A stretch of DNA of 64,000 nucleotides from Streptomyces sp. NBC_00154 (GTDB lineage Bacteria; Actinomycetota; Actinomycetes; Streptomycetales; Streptomycetaceae): positions 4,408,501 to 4,472,500 of the forward strand of contig NZ_JAPEMI010000001.1 in assembly GCF_026342835.1 (NCBI RefSeq), given 5' to 3'. Below the pieces are notes generated by a model. That model searched no databases and was not told where the DNA came from. It saw nothing but the letters and a program-made list of their open reading frames with translations. Shown here piece by piece: positions 26,853-36,282 of the stretch (position 1 is the first letter of the stretch; each line of letters begins with the position of its first letter). The translations under genes were made by a program, and so were the position numbers.

Positions 26853-26889
26853 TCCCTGTTGCCGCCACCCGGACGAACGGCTGTGGAAC

Positions 26890-26929
26890 AGGGGTGCCCC
26901 GGACCGTGCGGACGGTCCGGGGCACCCCT
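26890..26929. terminator. Bidirectional 18-bp stem terminator
   Basis: A perfect 18-bp stem (26890-26907 with 26912-26929) and a 4-nt loop lie between the convergent allantoicase and aminopeptidase N genes. Confidence 0.9.
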
Positions 26930-26946
26930 CTGCTCGTGGGCAGACG

Positions 26947-29519
26947 CTACGCGTTTGCCGCGGCCGCGTCCGCCGCCTGGGCCTTCAGCGCGCGCTCCAC
27001 GCCCGCCCGCGACTCGGAGACCAGTCGGCGCAGTGCCGCGCTCGGCTCGGCCGAGTCCAGCCAGGCGTCCGTCGCGTCCAGGGTCTCCTGCGAGACCTGG
27101 AGCGTCGGGTAGAGCCCGACGGCGATCTGCTGGGCCATTTCGTGGCTCCGCGAGTCCCAGACGTCCTTCACCGCTGCGAAGAACTTCTCGGTGTACGGGG
27201 CCAGCAGTTCGCGCTGGTCGGTCTGGACGAAGCCGCCGATGACCGCCTCCTGGAGGGAGTTCGGGAGCTTGTCGGACTCGACGACCGAGGCCCAGGCCTC
27301 CGCCTTCGCGTCGGCCGACGGGCGCGCCGCGCGAGCCGTCGCCGCGTGACGCTCGCCCGCGGCCGTCTTGTCGCGCTCGTACTCGGCGGCGATCTCGTCC
27401 TCGTCCAGCAGGCCGACCGCGGCCAGCCGCTCCACGAACGCCCAGCGCAGCTCGGTGTCGACGACGAGGCCCTCGACCGTCTCCGTGCCGTCCAGCAGCG
27501 CCCGGAGCAGGTCCAGCTGGACAGGGGTGCGGGCCGTCGCCGCGAAGGCGCGGGCCCAGGCCAGCTGGTGGTCGCCGGCCGGCTCCGCGGCGCGCAGGTG
27601 CGCGAGCGTCGCCTCCGTCCACTGGGTCAGGCCCGCCTCGCGGAACTCCGGCGCCGCGTACAGGTCCAGGGCCAGCTTCACCTGACGGTGCAGCGACTGG
27701 ACGACGCCGATGTCCGACTCCTTGCCGATGCCGGACAGCACGAGCGAGAGGTAGTCGCGCGTCGCCAGTTCGCCGTCGCGGGTCATGTCCCAGGCGGAGG
27801 CCCAGCACAGGGCACGCGGCAGCGACTCGGTGAAGTCGCCGAGATGCTCGGTGACGACCCGCAGCGACTCCTCGTCGAGCCGGACCTTCGCGTACGACAG
27901 GTCGTCGTCGTTGAGCAGGACGACCGCCGGGCGGGCGGTACCGGCCGGGAACGGGACCTCGGTGCGCTCGCCGTCGACGTCCAGCTCGATCCGGTTCGTG
28001 CGGACCAGCTTTCCGGCCCTGTCGAGGTCGTAGCAGCCGATCGCGATCCGGTGCGGGCGCAGCGTCGGCTCGCCCTTGGCGCCGGCGGGCAGCGCCGGGG
28101 CCTCCTGGAGGACGGTGAACGAGGTGACGTGACCGTTCCCGTCGGTGGTGATCTCCGGGCGCAGGATGTTGATGCCGGCCGTCTCCAGCCACGCCTTCGA
28201 CCAGGTCTTCAGGTCACGGCCGGAGGTCTCCTCCAGCGCGCCCAGCAGGTCGGACAGGCGGGTGTTCCCGAACGCGTGCGCCTTGAAGTACGCCTGGACG
28301 CCCTTGAAGAACTCGTCCATGCCGACGTACGCCACGAGCTGCTTCAGGACCGAGGCGCCCTTGGCGTACGTGATGCCGTCGAAGTTGACCAGGACATCGT
28401 CCAGGTCACGGATGTCCGCCATGATCGGGTGCGTCGACGGCAGCTGGTCCTGGCGGTACGCCCACGTCTTCATGGAGTTGGCGAACGTCGTCCAGGAGTG
28501 CGGCCACTTCGAGCCCTCCGCGTACGCCTGGCAGGCGATCGACGTGTACGTGGCGAACGACTCGTTCAGCCACAGGTCGTTCCACCACTCCATGGTGACG
28601 AGGTCGCCGAACCACATGTGGGCCAGCTCGTGCAGGATCGTCTCGGCCCGCGTCTCGTACGCCGCGTCCGTCACCTTCGAACGGAACACGTACTGGTCAC
28701 GGATGGTGACCGCGCCCGCGTTCTCCATCGCGCCCGCGTTGAACTCCGGGACGAACAGCTGGTCGTACTTGGCGAACGGATACGCGTAGTCGAACTTCTC
28801 CTGGAACCAGTCGAAGCCCTGCCGCGTGACGTCGAAGATCGCGTCCGCGTCGAGGAACTCGGCGAGCGACGGGCGGCAGTAGATGCCGAGCGGAACGGAC
28901 TGGCCGTCCTTCTCATAGCTGCTGTGCACCGCGTGGTACGGGCCGACGATCAGGGCCGTGATGTACGTGGAGATGCGCGGCGTCGGCTCGAAGACCCAGA
29001 TGTCGTCCTTGGGCTCCGGCGTGGGGGCGAGATGACCGTCCAGCCCGCCGGCGCCTTCACGGTGAACTGGAAGGTCGCCTTCAGGTCGGGCTGCTCGAAG
29101 CTCGCGAAGACCCGGCGCGCGTCCGGGACCTCGAACTGCGTGTACAGGTACGCCTGCTGGTCGACCTGGTCGACGAACCGGTGCAGGCCTTCGCCGGTGT
29201 TGGTGTAGGCGCAGTCCGCGACCACTCGCAGCACGTTGGAGCCCGCGTGCAGGTGCGGCAGCGCGATCCGCGAGTCGCGGAAGACGGCGGCGACGTCCAG
29301 GGCCTTGCCGTTCAGCTCGACCTCGTGCACGGCCGGGGCGACCAGGTCGATGAAGGTCTCCGCACCGGCGTCGGCGGAGTCGAAGCGGACAGTGGTCACG
29401 GACCGGTAGGTGCCGCCCTCCTGCGCTCCGGAGAGGTCGAGATCGATCTCGTACGCGTCCACGGTCAGCAGGCGCGCCCGCTCTTGTGCCTCTTCGCGGG
29501 TCAGATTCGTGCCAGGCAC
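26947..29519 (-). pseudogene. pepN: Aminopeptidase N, interrupted by a frameshift
   Basis: An M1 zinc aminopeptidase gene of normal length (about 858 codons) in two frames. The 5' part starts at GTG 29519, with an AAGGAG site 8 nt upstream, and encodes the N-terminal beta domain up to APAGWTVIS. The 3' part continues from TPEPKDDIW through the GAMEN exopeptidase motif, the HELAH zinc motif and the downstream NES glutamate to the helical C-terminal domain, ending at 26947. The break is at a run of five G on the plus strand (29023-29027); adding one base restores one continuous frame. No other lesion is visible, so it is either a recent mutation or a homopolymer error. An intact paralogue lies at 36283-38898. 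Confidence 0.85.
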
Positions 29520-29600
29520 GCGGTCATCTCCTTCGATGGTGACGTTTCCGGTCATCCTTCCACGTCGATCACCGGCAGAAGCGGAGTAGCCACCCTTTGC

Positions 29601-29612
29601 CTACTGCGGTAG
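29601..29612. promoter_or_regulatory. Candidate toxin-antitoxin operator
   Basis: CTAC-TGCG-GTAG is a small inverted repeat 10 nt before the antitoxin start, placed where antitoxin autorepressors bind. The arms are short, so this is tentative. Confidence 0.3.
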
Positions 29613-29622
29613 CATTGGTGGT

Positions 29623-29847
29623 ATGAAGATCAGTGTGAGCTTGCCGCAGGAGGATGTCGCCTTCGTCGACGAGTACGCCATGAAGACCGACGCGGATTCC
29701 CGGTCCGCCGTGATACACGCCGCCATCGAACTGCTGCGTGTCGCCGGACTCGAGGCGGAGTACACGGAGGCGTTCGAGGAGTGGGACGCCAGCGAGGACG
29801 CCGCGCTCTGGGACCGTACGGTGGGGGACGGAATCGCCGATGCGTAG
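29623..29847 (+). CDS. Ribbon-helix-helix antitoxin (MazE-like)
   Basis: A 74-residue protein. The first 45 residues (KISVSLPQEDVAFVDEY then SRSAVIHAAIELL) fit a ribbon-helix-helix DNA-binding fold, and the acidic C-terminal tail (EYTEAFEEWD) is suited to wrap and block a MazF-type toxin. Its last 8 nt overlap the toxin gene start, the usual arrangement for a type II pair. It presumably represses its own promoter. Confidence 0.88.
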   Translation: MKISVSLPQEDVAFVDEYAMKTDADSRSAVIHAAIELLRVAGLEAEYTEAFEEWDASEDAALWDRTVGDGIADA

Positions 29848-30187
29848 AGGCGATATCCACCTGGTCGATCTGGAGCCGGCCAGGGGCAGCGAGGCCAACA
29901 AGGTCAGACCGGCTGTGATCGTGTCCAACAACGCGGCCAACCAGTCTGCGGAGCTCAGCGGCCGAGGTGTGATCACCGTGGTGCCGGTGACGTCGAACAT
30001 CGCGCGTGTGCTTACGTTCCAGGTCCTCCTCAGGGCTGACGAGAGCCGTCTGCTGAAGGACTCGAAGGTCCAGTGCGAGCAGGTCCGGGCAGTCTCTCCG
30101 GACCGTGTCCTGAAGCGGATCGGCACCGTCCCGCGTCCGCGCATGGCCGAGATCGATGCCGCCCTGCGACGGCACCTCGCCCTCTGA
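29840..30187 (+). CDS. mazF: MazF-like mRNA interferase toxin
   Basis: A 115-residue PemK/MazF-fold endoribonuclease, a toxin that cleaves mRNA when free of its antitoxin. It starts MRRGDIHLVDLEPARG and has the conserved KVRPAVIVSNN strand with catalytic-type Arg, a VVPVTSN block and a C-terminal RIGTVPRPRMAEID block. The start overlaps the antitoxin gene by 8 nt. Length and motifs are intact, so it is probably functional. Confidence 0.92.
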   Translation: MRRGDIHLVDLEPARGSEANKVRPAVIVSNNAANQSAELSGRGVITVVPVTSNIARVLTFQVLLRADESRLLKDSKVQCEQVRAVSPDRVLKRIGTVPRPRMAEIDAALRRHLAL

Positions 30188-30230
30188 CACATGCGGACGC
30201 CGGTGCCCGCACACGCTCTCCGGCGCATGC

Positions 30231-30267
30231 GAAAGGGCGGCCACCGAGCACCGGTGGCCGCCCTTTC
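30231..30267. terminator. Bidirectional 16-bp stem terminator
   Basis: GAAAGGGCGGCCACCG (30231-30246) pairs perfectly with 30252-30267, between the convergent mazF and asd genes. Confidence 0.88.
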
Positions 30268-30282
30268 ACGTGCTTACGGGCG

Positions 30283-31311
30283 TCAGCCGTTCAGCTCGGC
30301 AGCGACCAGTTCCGCGATCTGCACGGCGTTCAGCGCCGCGCCCTTGCGCAGGTTGTCGCCGGAGACGAAGAGCGCCAGACCGTTCTCGACGGTCTCGTCG
30401 GCCCGGATGCGGCCCACGTACGACACGTCCTGGCCGGCCGCCTGGAGCGGGGTGGGGATCTCCGAGAGCTCGACGCCCTCGGCACCCTCGAGCAGCTCGT
30501 AGGCGCGCTCCACGCCGATCGGGCGGGCGAAGCGGGCATTGATCTGGAGCGAGTGGCCGGTGAATACCGGGACCCGGACGCAGGTGCCGGACACCTTGAG
30601 CTCCGGGATCTCCAGGATCTTGCGGGACTCGTTGCGGAGCTTCTGCTCCTCGTCGGTCTCGAAGGAGCCGTCGTCGACGATCGAACCGGCCAGCGGCAGC
30701 ACGTTGAAGGCGATGGGCCGCTTGTAGACGGCCGGCTCGGGGAACTCGACGGCGCCGCCGTCGTGGGTGAGCTTGTCGGCGTCGGCGACCACCTTGGACG
30801 CCTGTCCGTGCAGCTCGGAGACGCCGGCCAGACCGGAGCCGGAGACCGCCTGGTAGCTGGTGACGACCAGCGCGTCGAGACCGGCCTCGTCGTGCAGCGG
30901 GCGCAGCACGGGCATCGCGGCCATCGTCGTGCAGTTCGGGTTCGCGATGATGCCCTTGGGGCGGTTCTTGATCGCGTGCGCGTTGACCTCGGAGACGACG
31001 AGCGGGACCTCGGGGTCCTTGCGCCATGCGGAGGAGTTGTCGATCACCACGGCGCCCTGGGCGGCGACCTTCTCGGCGAGCGCCTTCGAGGTGGCGCCGC
31101 CGGCCGAGAACAGCACGATGTCGAGACCCGTGTAGTCCGCGGTGGAGGCGTCCTCGACGGTGATCTCCTGGCCCTGCCACTCGATGGTGGAGCCTGCGGA
31201 ACGGGCGGAGGCGAAGAGCCGCAGCTGGTCGGTCGGGAATTTCCGCTCGGCCAGGATCCTGCGCATGACTGTGCCGACCTGACCGGTGGCGCCGACGATT
31301 CCGACCTTCAC
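30283..31311 (-). CDS. asd: Aspartate-semialdehyde dehydrogenase
   Basis: A 342-residue NADPH-dependent enzyme converting aspartyl phosphate to aspartate semialdehyde for lysine, threonine, methionine and diaminopimelate synthesis. The N-terminal Rossmann motif is GIVGATGQVG. The catalytic Cys is C127 in NPNCTTM, and the active-site His region is RVPVFTGHSLQINARF. The GTG start at 31311 directly begins the Rossmann strand; the longer frame to 31341 adds ten residues not expected in the family. It appears monocistronic, because aspartate kinase is not adjacent. Confidence 0.96.
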   Translation of the reverse strand: MKVGIVGATGQVGTVMRRILAERKFPTDQLRLFASARSAGSTIEWQGQEITVEDASTADYTGLDIVLFSAGGATSKALAEKVAAQGAVVIDNSSAWRKDPEVPLVVSEVNAHAIKNRPKGIIANPNCTTMAAMPVLRPLHDEAGLDALVVTSYQAVSGSGLAGVSELHGQASKVVADADKLTHDGGAVEFPEPAVYKRPIAFNVLPLAGSIVDDGSFETDEEQKLRNESRKILEIPELKVSGTCVRVPVFTGHSLQINARFARPIGVERAYELLEGAEGVELSEIPTPLQAAGQDVSYVGRIRADETVENGLALFVSGDNLRKGAALNAVQIAELVAAELNG

Positions 31312-31433
31312 AGGGACTCCTTCAAACGTACGAACTGGCACGGTTGCCGCTCCATGATGCGTATGTCCACGGCTTCCTTGTCCAATCCATTGTCCGGCAG
31401 ACGGACAGTGTCCCGGCGCGGGCCGGGACAGAG

Positions 31434-31471
31434 CAGTGGGGCGGGCGCTCCACAGAGCGCCCGCCCCACTG
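31434..31471 (-). terminator. 17-bp stem terminator of the subtilase gene
   Basis: CAGTGGGGCGGGCGCTC (31434-31450) pairs perfectly with 31455-31471, just past the protease stop codon and before the asd promoter region. Confidence 0.88.
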
Positions 31472-31497
31472 TCGTCACCTACGACGCAACCGGATCG

Positions 31498-34400
31498 TTA
31501 CGGCGTGACCTTCTCGATCACGACGCTGCCGGTGCCCGCCGCGGTGCCGCGGCTGTTCACCAGCTGCACCTCGCCGAAGAACTGGCGTCCCTCGGGAGCC
31601 GCACCGCCGACCACGACGTCCGCGCCGACCTGCGCCGACGCGCCGCTGGCCAGGTTCACGGCCTTCGACTCGTCGACCTTGAGGGTGCCGAGCGACGGGG
31701 AGTAGTACACGTCGCGGTAGTCGTACGTGGTGGTCCCGGCCGGAACCGAGTAGCCGTCCACGACGATCGTGTACGTACCGGCGGCGGGGTCGGCCAGGCT
31801 GACCGACTCCTCCGCACCCGCGCTCGTGGAGGAACCGACCTCGGTGCCCTTCGCGTCGAGCACATACAGGTCGATGTCGGCGTTGGCGTCCGAGGTGCCG
31901 CCGATGGCGACGTCCAGCTTCTCGACGCCCTCACCGATGGTGACCGTGGTGACCTGCTGGTCACCCGTCTTGATCGACGGGGTGGCAACCTTGGCCGAGC
32001 CCAGCGAGCCGCCCTTGAGCTTGCCCTCCAGGTCGCCCGCGGAGTTGGTGACGGTCCAGTTCACCGCGGTCGGCGTGCCGATCTTCGCCTCGGGCAGCGT
32101 CTGCACGGCCGGGTCGAAGGACGCGCCGAGCAGGCTGACATCCAGCTTGAAGGGGTTGTCCAGCAGCGGCGACGTACGCCGTGACTCGACCTCGATCTCC
32201 CAGACACCGGGGGCCGGGTCGACGTACGAGCGCACGTCCGGGCGGCAGGTGTTGGTCGGGTTGTCGTAGTTCGGGTAGCAGAACGGCGTCCCGCTGTCCT
32301 CCATCTGCACCCCGTACGGGTGGATGGAGATGAAGCGGGTCTGGCTGCCCGAGCGCAGTGCGCTCATCGCGACCTCAAGGGTCTTGGCGCCCTCCGGCAC
32401 GTTCACGAAGTACGACGTGGTGCTGTTGCGTTGCACCGAGCCGGACGCAGTGAACGCGTAGGCGGGCTTCACCAGGTCCTTGGCGACGACGACCGTGGCG
32501 AGGATCTGCTGGTCCACACCGGAGGTCTTCGCGTCGTCGACCTGCAGGATCGCGCTGTGCACACCCGCGCTGCCCGGCTTCGCCTGGACCTTGACGGTCA
32601 CCGGCTTGCCCAGCGGCAGCGAGACGGTGCTGCTGCCGGTCAGGGCGAAGGTGCCGTCGTTGTTCTTCCAGGACAGCTTGTGCGCGACGGCCTTGTCCGG
32701 GCCCGTGGTGCGGGTGACCGTGACGTCGTACGACTTCTTCTGGCCGACCTTCAGGCCGCCCTCGCGGTCGTACAGGCCGGTACCGAAGCCGGGGGTCTTC
32801 AGCGCGAAGTCGATCGCAGTGTCGACCGGGGCCTTCACGGAGTACTCGTGCGCCGGGGAACCCTGCTTCTCGATCTGCTTCCAGGCGCCCACGATGTTGA
32901 TCAGGCCGGCACCCTGGGCGTGCGCGGGCACACCCTGGATGTGGGTCGCGGTGCTGGTCAGCGCGGTACGCAGGTCGGCCGGGGGCAGCTCGATGTGCTT
33001 CTGCTTCGCGGCGGACAGCAGCAGCGCGGTCGCACCGGCGGCCTGCGGCGAGGACATCGAGGTGCCCTGCAGCATGGAGTAACCGGCCGGAAGCGAGTAG
33101 CCCGCCTCCTTGACCGGGCCGCCGGGCAGCCAGGTCTGGGTGGTGTTGATGGAGGCGCCGGGGGCGGTCAGGATCGGCGCGAAGCCGCCGTCCTCACGCG
33201 GGCCACGGGACGAGAACGGCAGCATGTCGTACTTCTTGGTGACGTTGGAGCCGTAGTTGGCGGCCCAGGTCTCCTTGGAGATGGACGCGCCGACGGAGAT
33301 GACGTGGTCGGCGAGGCCGGGGTCACCGATGGTGTTCACACCCGGGCCGTCGTTGCCGGCCGAGATGACCAGCTGGACGCCGTAGGTGTCGATGAGCCGC
33401 TTGTACAGCGCCGCGCGGGCGTTGTTGCCGTCGTTGAGCGGCGGCAGGCCACCGATCGACATGTTGACGACATCGACACCGCGGTTCACGACGAGGTCGA
33501 TCATGCCTTCCATGAGCGCGATGTTGGTGCAGCCGCCGGACCAGGTGCAGGCGCGCGAAGAGACGATCTTCGCGCCGGGCGCGGCGCCGTTCATCTTGCC
33601 GCCGAAGAGCCCGTTGGCGGAGGTGATGCCGGCGACGTGGGTGCCGTGCTCGCTCTCGATGACACCGATGTTGACGTAGTCGGCCTTGTCGCCGGCCGCG
33701 TTGTACTCGACGTTCTTGCGGGTCTCGACGACGAACGGGATGCGCTCGACGACCTGGGTCCGCGGGTCGTCCGTGCCGAAGTAGGAGACCTGGTGCTTCT
33801 CCTTGTACGGCTTCAGGACCGCGTCGTTCGAGAAGTCGGCGTCGTTGTTCAGGTCGACGCGCGTGGTACCGGTGACCGGGTCGTAGAGCACGGCCCAGGT
33901 GTCGGTGGTGTCGCCGTCCCGGTTCAGGTCCCCGGCCATGTCGCCACCCTTGGTGGCGGCCTCGGAGAAGAGCTGGATCTTGTACGAGCCGGCCGGCGCC
34001 GAGTAGGTGCGGCCGCCGATCGTGAAGACGGGGCCGGTCACCGAGGCGGTCATCCGCAGCCAGGTGCCGTCGCCGTCGTCGACCGGGTCGGTGGCCGTCA
34101 CCCAGTCGACGATCTTGCGCTCGCCGGTGGTGGTCTTCTGGAGCGCCGGGTGACCGAGGTCGACACCCGAGTCCAGGATGCCGATGGTCACGCCGCGGCC
34201 GTCGGCCTTCGGGTGCTGCTGGACGAAGTCGACCGCGCCCGTCTCGAAGGACGGGTTGTACGGGTTCTTCGCCGGCGTCTTCTTGCCGGGCGCCGGGTAG
34301 GTGCCCGTGGCCTGCGTCTTCGCCCCGGCGGCCCGGTCGCCCGCGGGCGTCGGGTCGTCGAGCATGATCTCCTGCTTGAGATCGATGCCGCGGACGGACG

Positions 34401-34791
34401 TCAGCTTCGAGGCCGCCTTGATGGTCGCCTCGGCGGTCGCGGTCGGGACGGTCGCGCGTACGTAGCCGAGCTTGTCGTACGTACGCCCCAGCACGGACCC
34501 CTTCACGGCGTCCAGCTGCTCGGCGACCTGCTCGGTCGCACCGGGTGTGGTGGCGACCATCATGGTGACGTTCTTCTCGCCCTTGGCCTTCGCCTTGGTC
34601 AGGACGTCGGCGTCGGCCGCACCGAGCTTGTCGCTCGTGGCGGTCGCCTTCACGGGGGTGTCGGCCGGGTCGTCGGCGGCGAAGACCGGGGTCACGCCGG
34701 AGGCCGCCAGTGCGGCCACCAGACCGGCAGCGGCCGCGACTCGGGCCACGCGTCTCGCCCCGGATATGGAGCTGGGGGATTCGGAGGTCAT
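31498..34791 (-). CDS. Large secreted subtilisin-like serine protease (S8)
   Basis: A 1,097-residue exported peptidase. The signal peptide (about 1-38) ends VFAAD and an inhibitor-type propeptide follows to about residue 135. The catalytic triad is visible: D207 in GILDSGVDLGHP, H382 in EHGTHVAG and S578 in GTSMSSP. The 170-residue stretch between D and H holds an insertion, as in large actinobacterial subtilases. The C-terminal half is beta-rich with pre-peptidase-type (PPC) segments, for example DIDLYVLDAKG near residue 990. ATG 34791 was chosen because AGGG lies upstream at good spacing; ATG 34797 is the alternative. It is transcribed alone. Confidence 0.93.
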   Translation of the reverse strand: MTSESPSSISGARRVARVAAAAGLVAALAASGVTPVFAADDPADTPVKATATSDKLGAADADVLTKAKAKGEKNVTMMVATTPGATEQVAEQLDAVKGSVLGRTYDKLGYVRATVPTATAEATIKAASKLTSVRGIDLKQEIMLDDPTPAGDRAAGAKTQATGTYPAPGKKTPAKNPYNPSFETGAVDFVQQHPKADGRGVTIGILDSGVDLGHPALQKTTTGERKIVDWVTATDPVDDGDGTWLRMTASVTGPVFTIGGRTYSAPAGSYKIQLFSEAATKGGDMAGDLNRDGDTTDTWAVLYDPVTGTTRVDLNNDADFSNDAVLKPYKEKHQVSYFGTDDPRTQVVERIPFVVETRKNVEYNAAGDKADYVNIGVIESEHGTHVAGITSANGLFGGKMNGAAPGAKIVSSRACTWSGGCTNIALMEGMIDLVVNRGVDVVNMSIGGLPPLNDGNNARAALYKRLIDTYGVQLVISAGNDGPGVNTIGDPGLADHVISVGASISKETWAANYGSNVTKKYDMLPFSSRGPREDGGFAPILTAPGASINTTQTWLPGGPVKEAGYSLPAGYSMLQGTSMSSPQAAGATALLLSAAKQKHIELPPADLRTALTSTATHIQGVPAHAQGAGLINIVGAWKQIEKQGSPAHEYSVKAPVDTAIDFALKTPGFGTGLYDREGGLKVGQKKSYDVTVTRTTGPDKAVAHKLSWKNNDGTFALTGSSTVSLPLGKPVTVKVQAKPGSAGVHSAILQVDDAKTSGVDQQILATVVVAKDLVKPAYAFTASGSVQRNSTTSYFVNVPEGAKTLEVAMSALRSGSQTRFISIHPYGVQMEDSGTPFCYPNYDNPTNTCRPDVRSYVDPAPGVWEIEVESRRTSPLLDNPFKLDVSLLGASFDPAVQTLPEAKIGTPTAVNWTVTNSAGDLEGKLKGGSLGSAKVATPSIKTGDQQVTTVTIGEGVEKLDVAIGGTSDANADIDLYVLDAKGTEVGSSTSAGAEESVSLADPAAGTYTIVVDGYSVPAGTTTYDYRDVYYSPSLGTLKVDESKAVNLASGASAQVGADVVVGGAAPEGRQFFGEVQLVNSRGTAAGTGSVVIEKVTP

Positions 34792-34965
34792 CAGCATCCC
34801 TGTATGTGAAAGAGAAAGTCCGGAATTCGGTACCGGATGACCGCTCAGCCTTTCGTAAACGACCTGCGTTTGTGGAGGGTTGAGGGAGGCGAGATGCGGT
34901 CATGGCGTACTCCCGCCACTGGGGCTGATGCGTCATGAGGGACGAAAGGGTCGATAACTGCCCCT

Positions 34966-36021
34966 TCACCGGGGCAGGATGACCACATACGCGGCAGGTT
35001 CGCGGTCGGCCGCCGCCATCAGGGCGGTACGCACCACGGTCGCCTGCTGGTCCGCCGCGATGCGTAGCTTCCTCGGCGCGACGTGGACGACGGTGACCCC
35101 GAGCCGTTCCAGATGCTCCCGCTCGGCGGCGCAGCCGGACCAGTCGGCGTCGTGCCCCTCCAGGCGTCGGTCACCGTCGAGCGTGCTGTGCAGGGGCGCC
35201 CGGCTGTCGAGTTCGACAGCGACGCCCTGGTCGGGCCAGTAGGCGTCCACCCCGCCGAGGTGCGGGCCTCCGGGCAGCCGCAGGTCCACGTTCCAGAGCG
35301 GCTCCGGCAGGTCGTAGGTCCGCACCATGTCGTACAGCCGGCTCTCCGCCAGCGCCCGCCCCTCGGCGAGCAGCGAGTCGACGGCGTTCACGATGTGGGG
35401 CCGGTCCAGCAACTTGCTGCGGCTCAGCTCACGTACGACCGCGGCGGGTTCGCAGTGTCCGCCGCGGACCGCCTCGGTGAGCAGCAGCCGGACGGCGCCG
35501 GTGTCCCCGAGGCCGGTGACCGCATCCGCGAGTGCCCGTGCCACGGGGGCCACCGGCAGCCCGGCGAGCTGCTCGGGGCGGGGCAGCTCGGTCGTCCGCA
35601 CCACGTGCACGTACCGGACGGACCGCAGTCGCCGGGTGCGCGGCACCAGCACGTCGATCCGGTCGAGCGAACTCATCGGCGGTACGAGAGAGAAGCCGTG
35701 GAGGGCGAGCGCGGCGGGGCCGGTGACCATGGCCTCGCCGTACCCGGTCGACCGCGCCGCGCCGCCCTGCGCGGGGACGGCGCGCCGCCGCCCGACGTAC
35801 AGCAGGGCGGACCGCAGCCGCTCCTCGCCGGTGGGCGCCCCCGGGTGCAGTACATACACGCCGGGCAACGGCTGCTGCCACGGACCACCGGCCCGGCACT
35901 GCGCGGCAGCCCGCGCGGGGGACACGCCGAGTGTCTTCAACTGCTCGACGGACAGCACGCGTTGCCGTTCGCCGGCGGGGAGGCGGAAGTGACAGGGGGA
36001 GAGAGGGGTGTTCTGGGTCAT
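34966..36021 (-). CDS. AbiEi-like / DUF559-like protein
   Basis: A 351-residue protein. The N-terminal part (about 20-65, VLSVEQLKTLGVSPARAAAQ then PLPGVYVLHPG) resembles the winged-helix domain of AbiEi-type antitoxins. A middle AbiEi-like region (TGPAALALHGFSL) follows. The C-terminal part resembles a DUF559/Vsr nuclease-like fold with GVDAYWPDQGVAVELD, reminiscent of a PD-(D/E)xK core. Actinobacterial genomes carry many such stand-alone proteins with no partner toxin. No toxin gene is adjacent here. The function is unknown; the domain calls are by motif only. Confidence 0.7.
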   Translation of the reverse strand: MTQNTPLSPCHFRLPAGERQRVLSVEQLKTLGVSPARAAAQCRAGGPWQQPLPGVYVLHPGAPTGEERLRSALLYVGRRRAVPAQGGAARSTGYGEAMVTGPAALALHGFSLVPPMSSLDRIDVLVPRTRRLRSVRYVHVVRTTELPRPEQLAGLPVAPVARALADAVTGLGDTGAVRLLLTEAVRGGHCEPAAVVRELSRSKLLDRPHIVNAVDSLLAEGRALAESRLYDMVRTYDLPEPLWNVDLRLPGGPHLGGVDAYWPDQGVAVELDSRAPLHSTLDGDRRLEGHDADWSGCAAEREHLERLGVTVVHVAPRKLRIAADQQATVVRTALMAAADREPAAYVVILPR

Positions 36022-36224
36022 GCTCCGGGGTATGCCGCAGGCCGCGGTGCGGCTAACCCCTGTTACACGCCCGTCGACAATTCAGGACAACGCCGTCCTA
36101 AAGTACGGACGTTCGACAACCGAAAAGGGTGATCCCGCCGGGGATTGTGCGTCCCGTCAGCCCACGCGGGCCGCTCCGGTCCTCCTCGGCCGATTCCGCC
36201 GGCCCCGGCCCCGGACGGGCCGAA

Positions 36225-36251
36225 GATCAAGCCCGTCCGGGGATTGAGGGC
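36225..36251 (+). repeat. Interspersed intergenic repeat, copy 1
   Basis: GATCAAGCCCGTCCGGGGATTGAGGGC matches the copy at 56510-56537 in inverted orientation with about three differences. I know this AATCAAGCCCG..CGATTGAGG type as a widespread intergenic repeat in Streptomyces chromosomes. Confidence 0.75.
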
Positions 36252-36282
36252 AACACTGCCGTGCTCGCCCCGGGGCGCCCCG

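Noticed and set aside
32320..34809. 829-codon plus-strand frame opposite the subtilase
   Set aside because: It is antisense to an intact protease with a full catalytic triad and has no recognisable domain.
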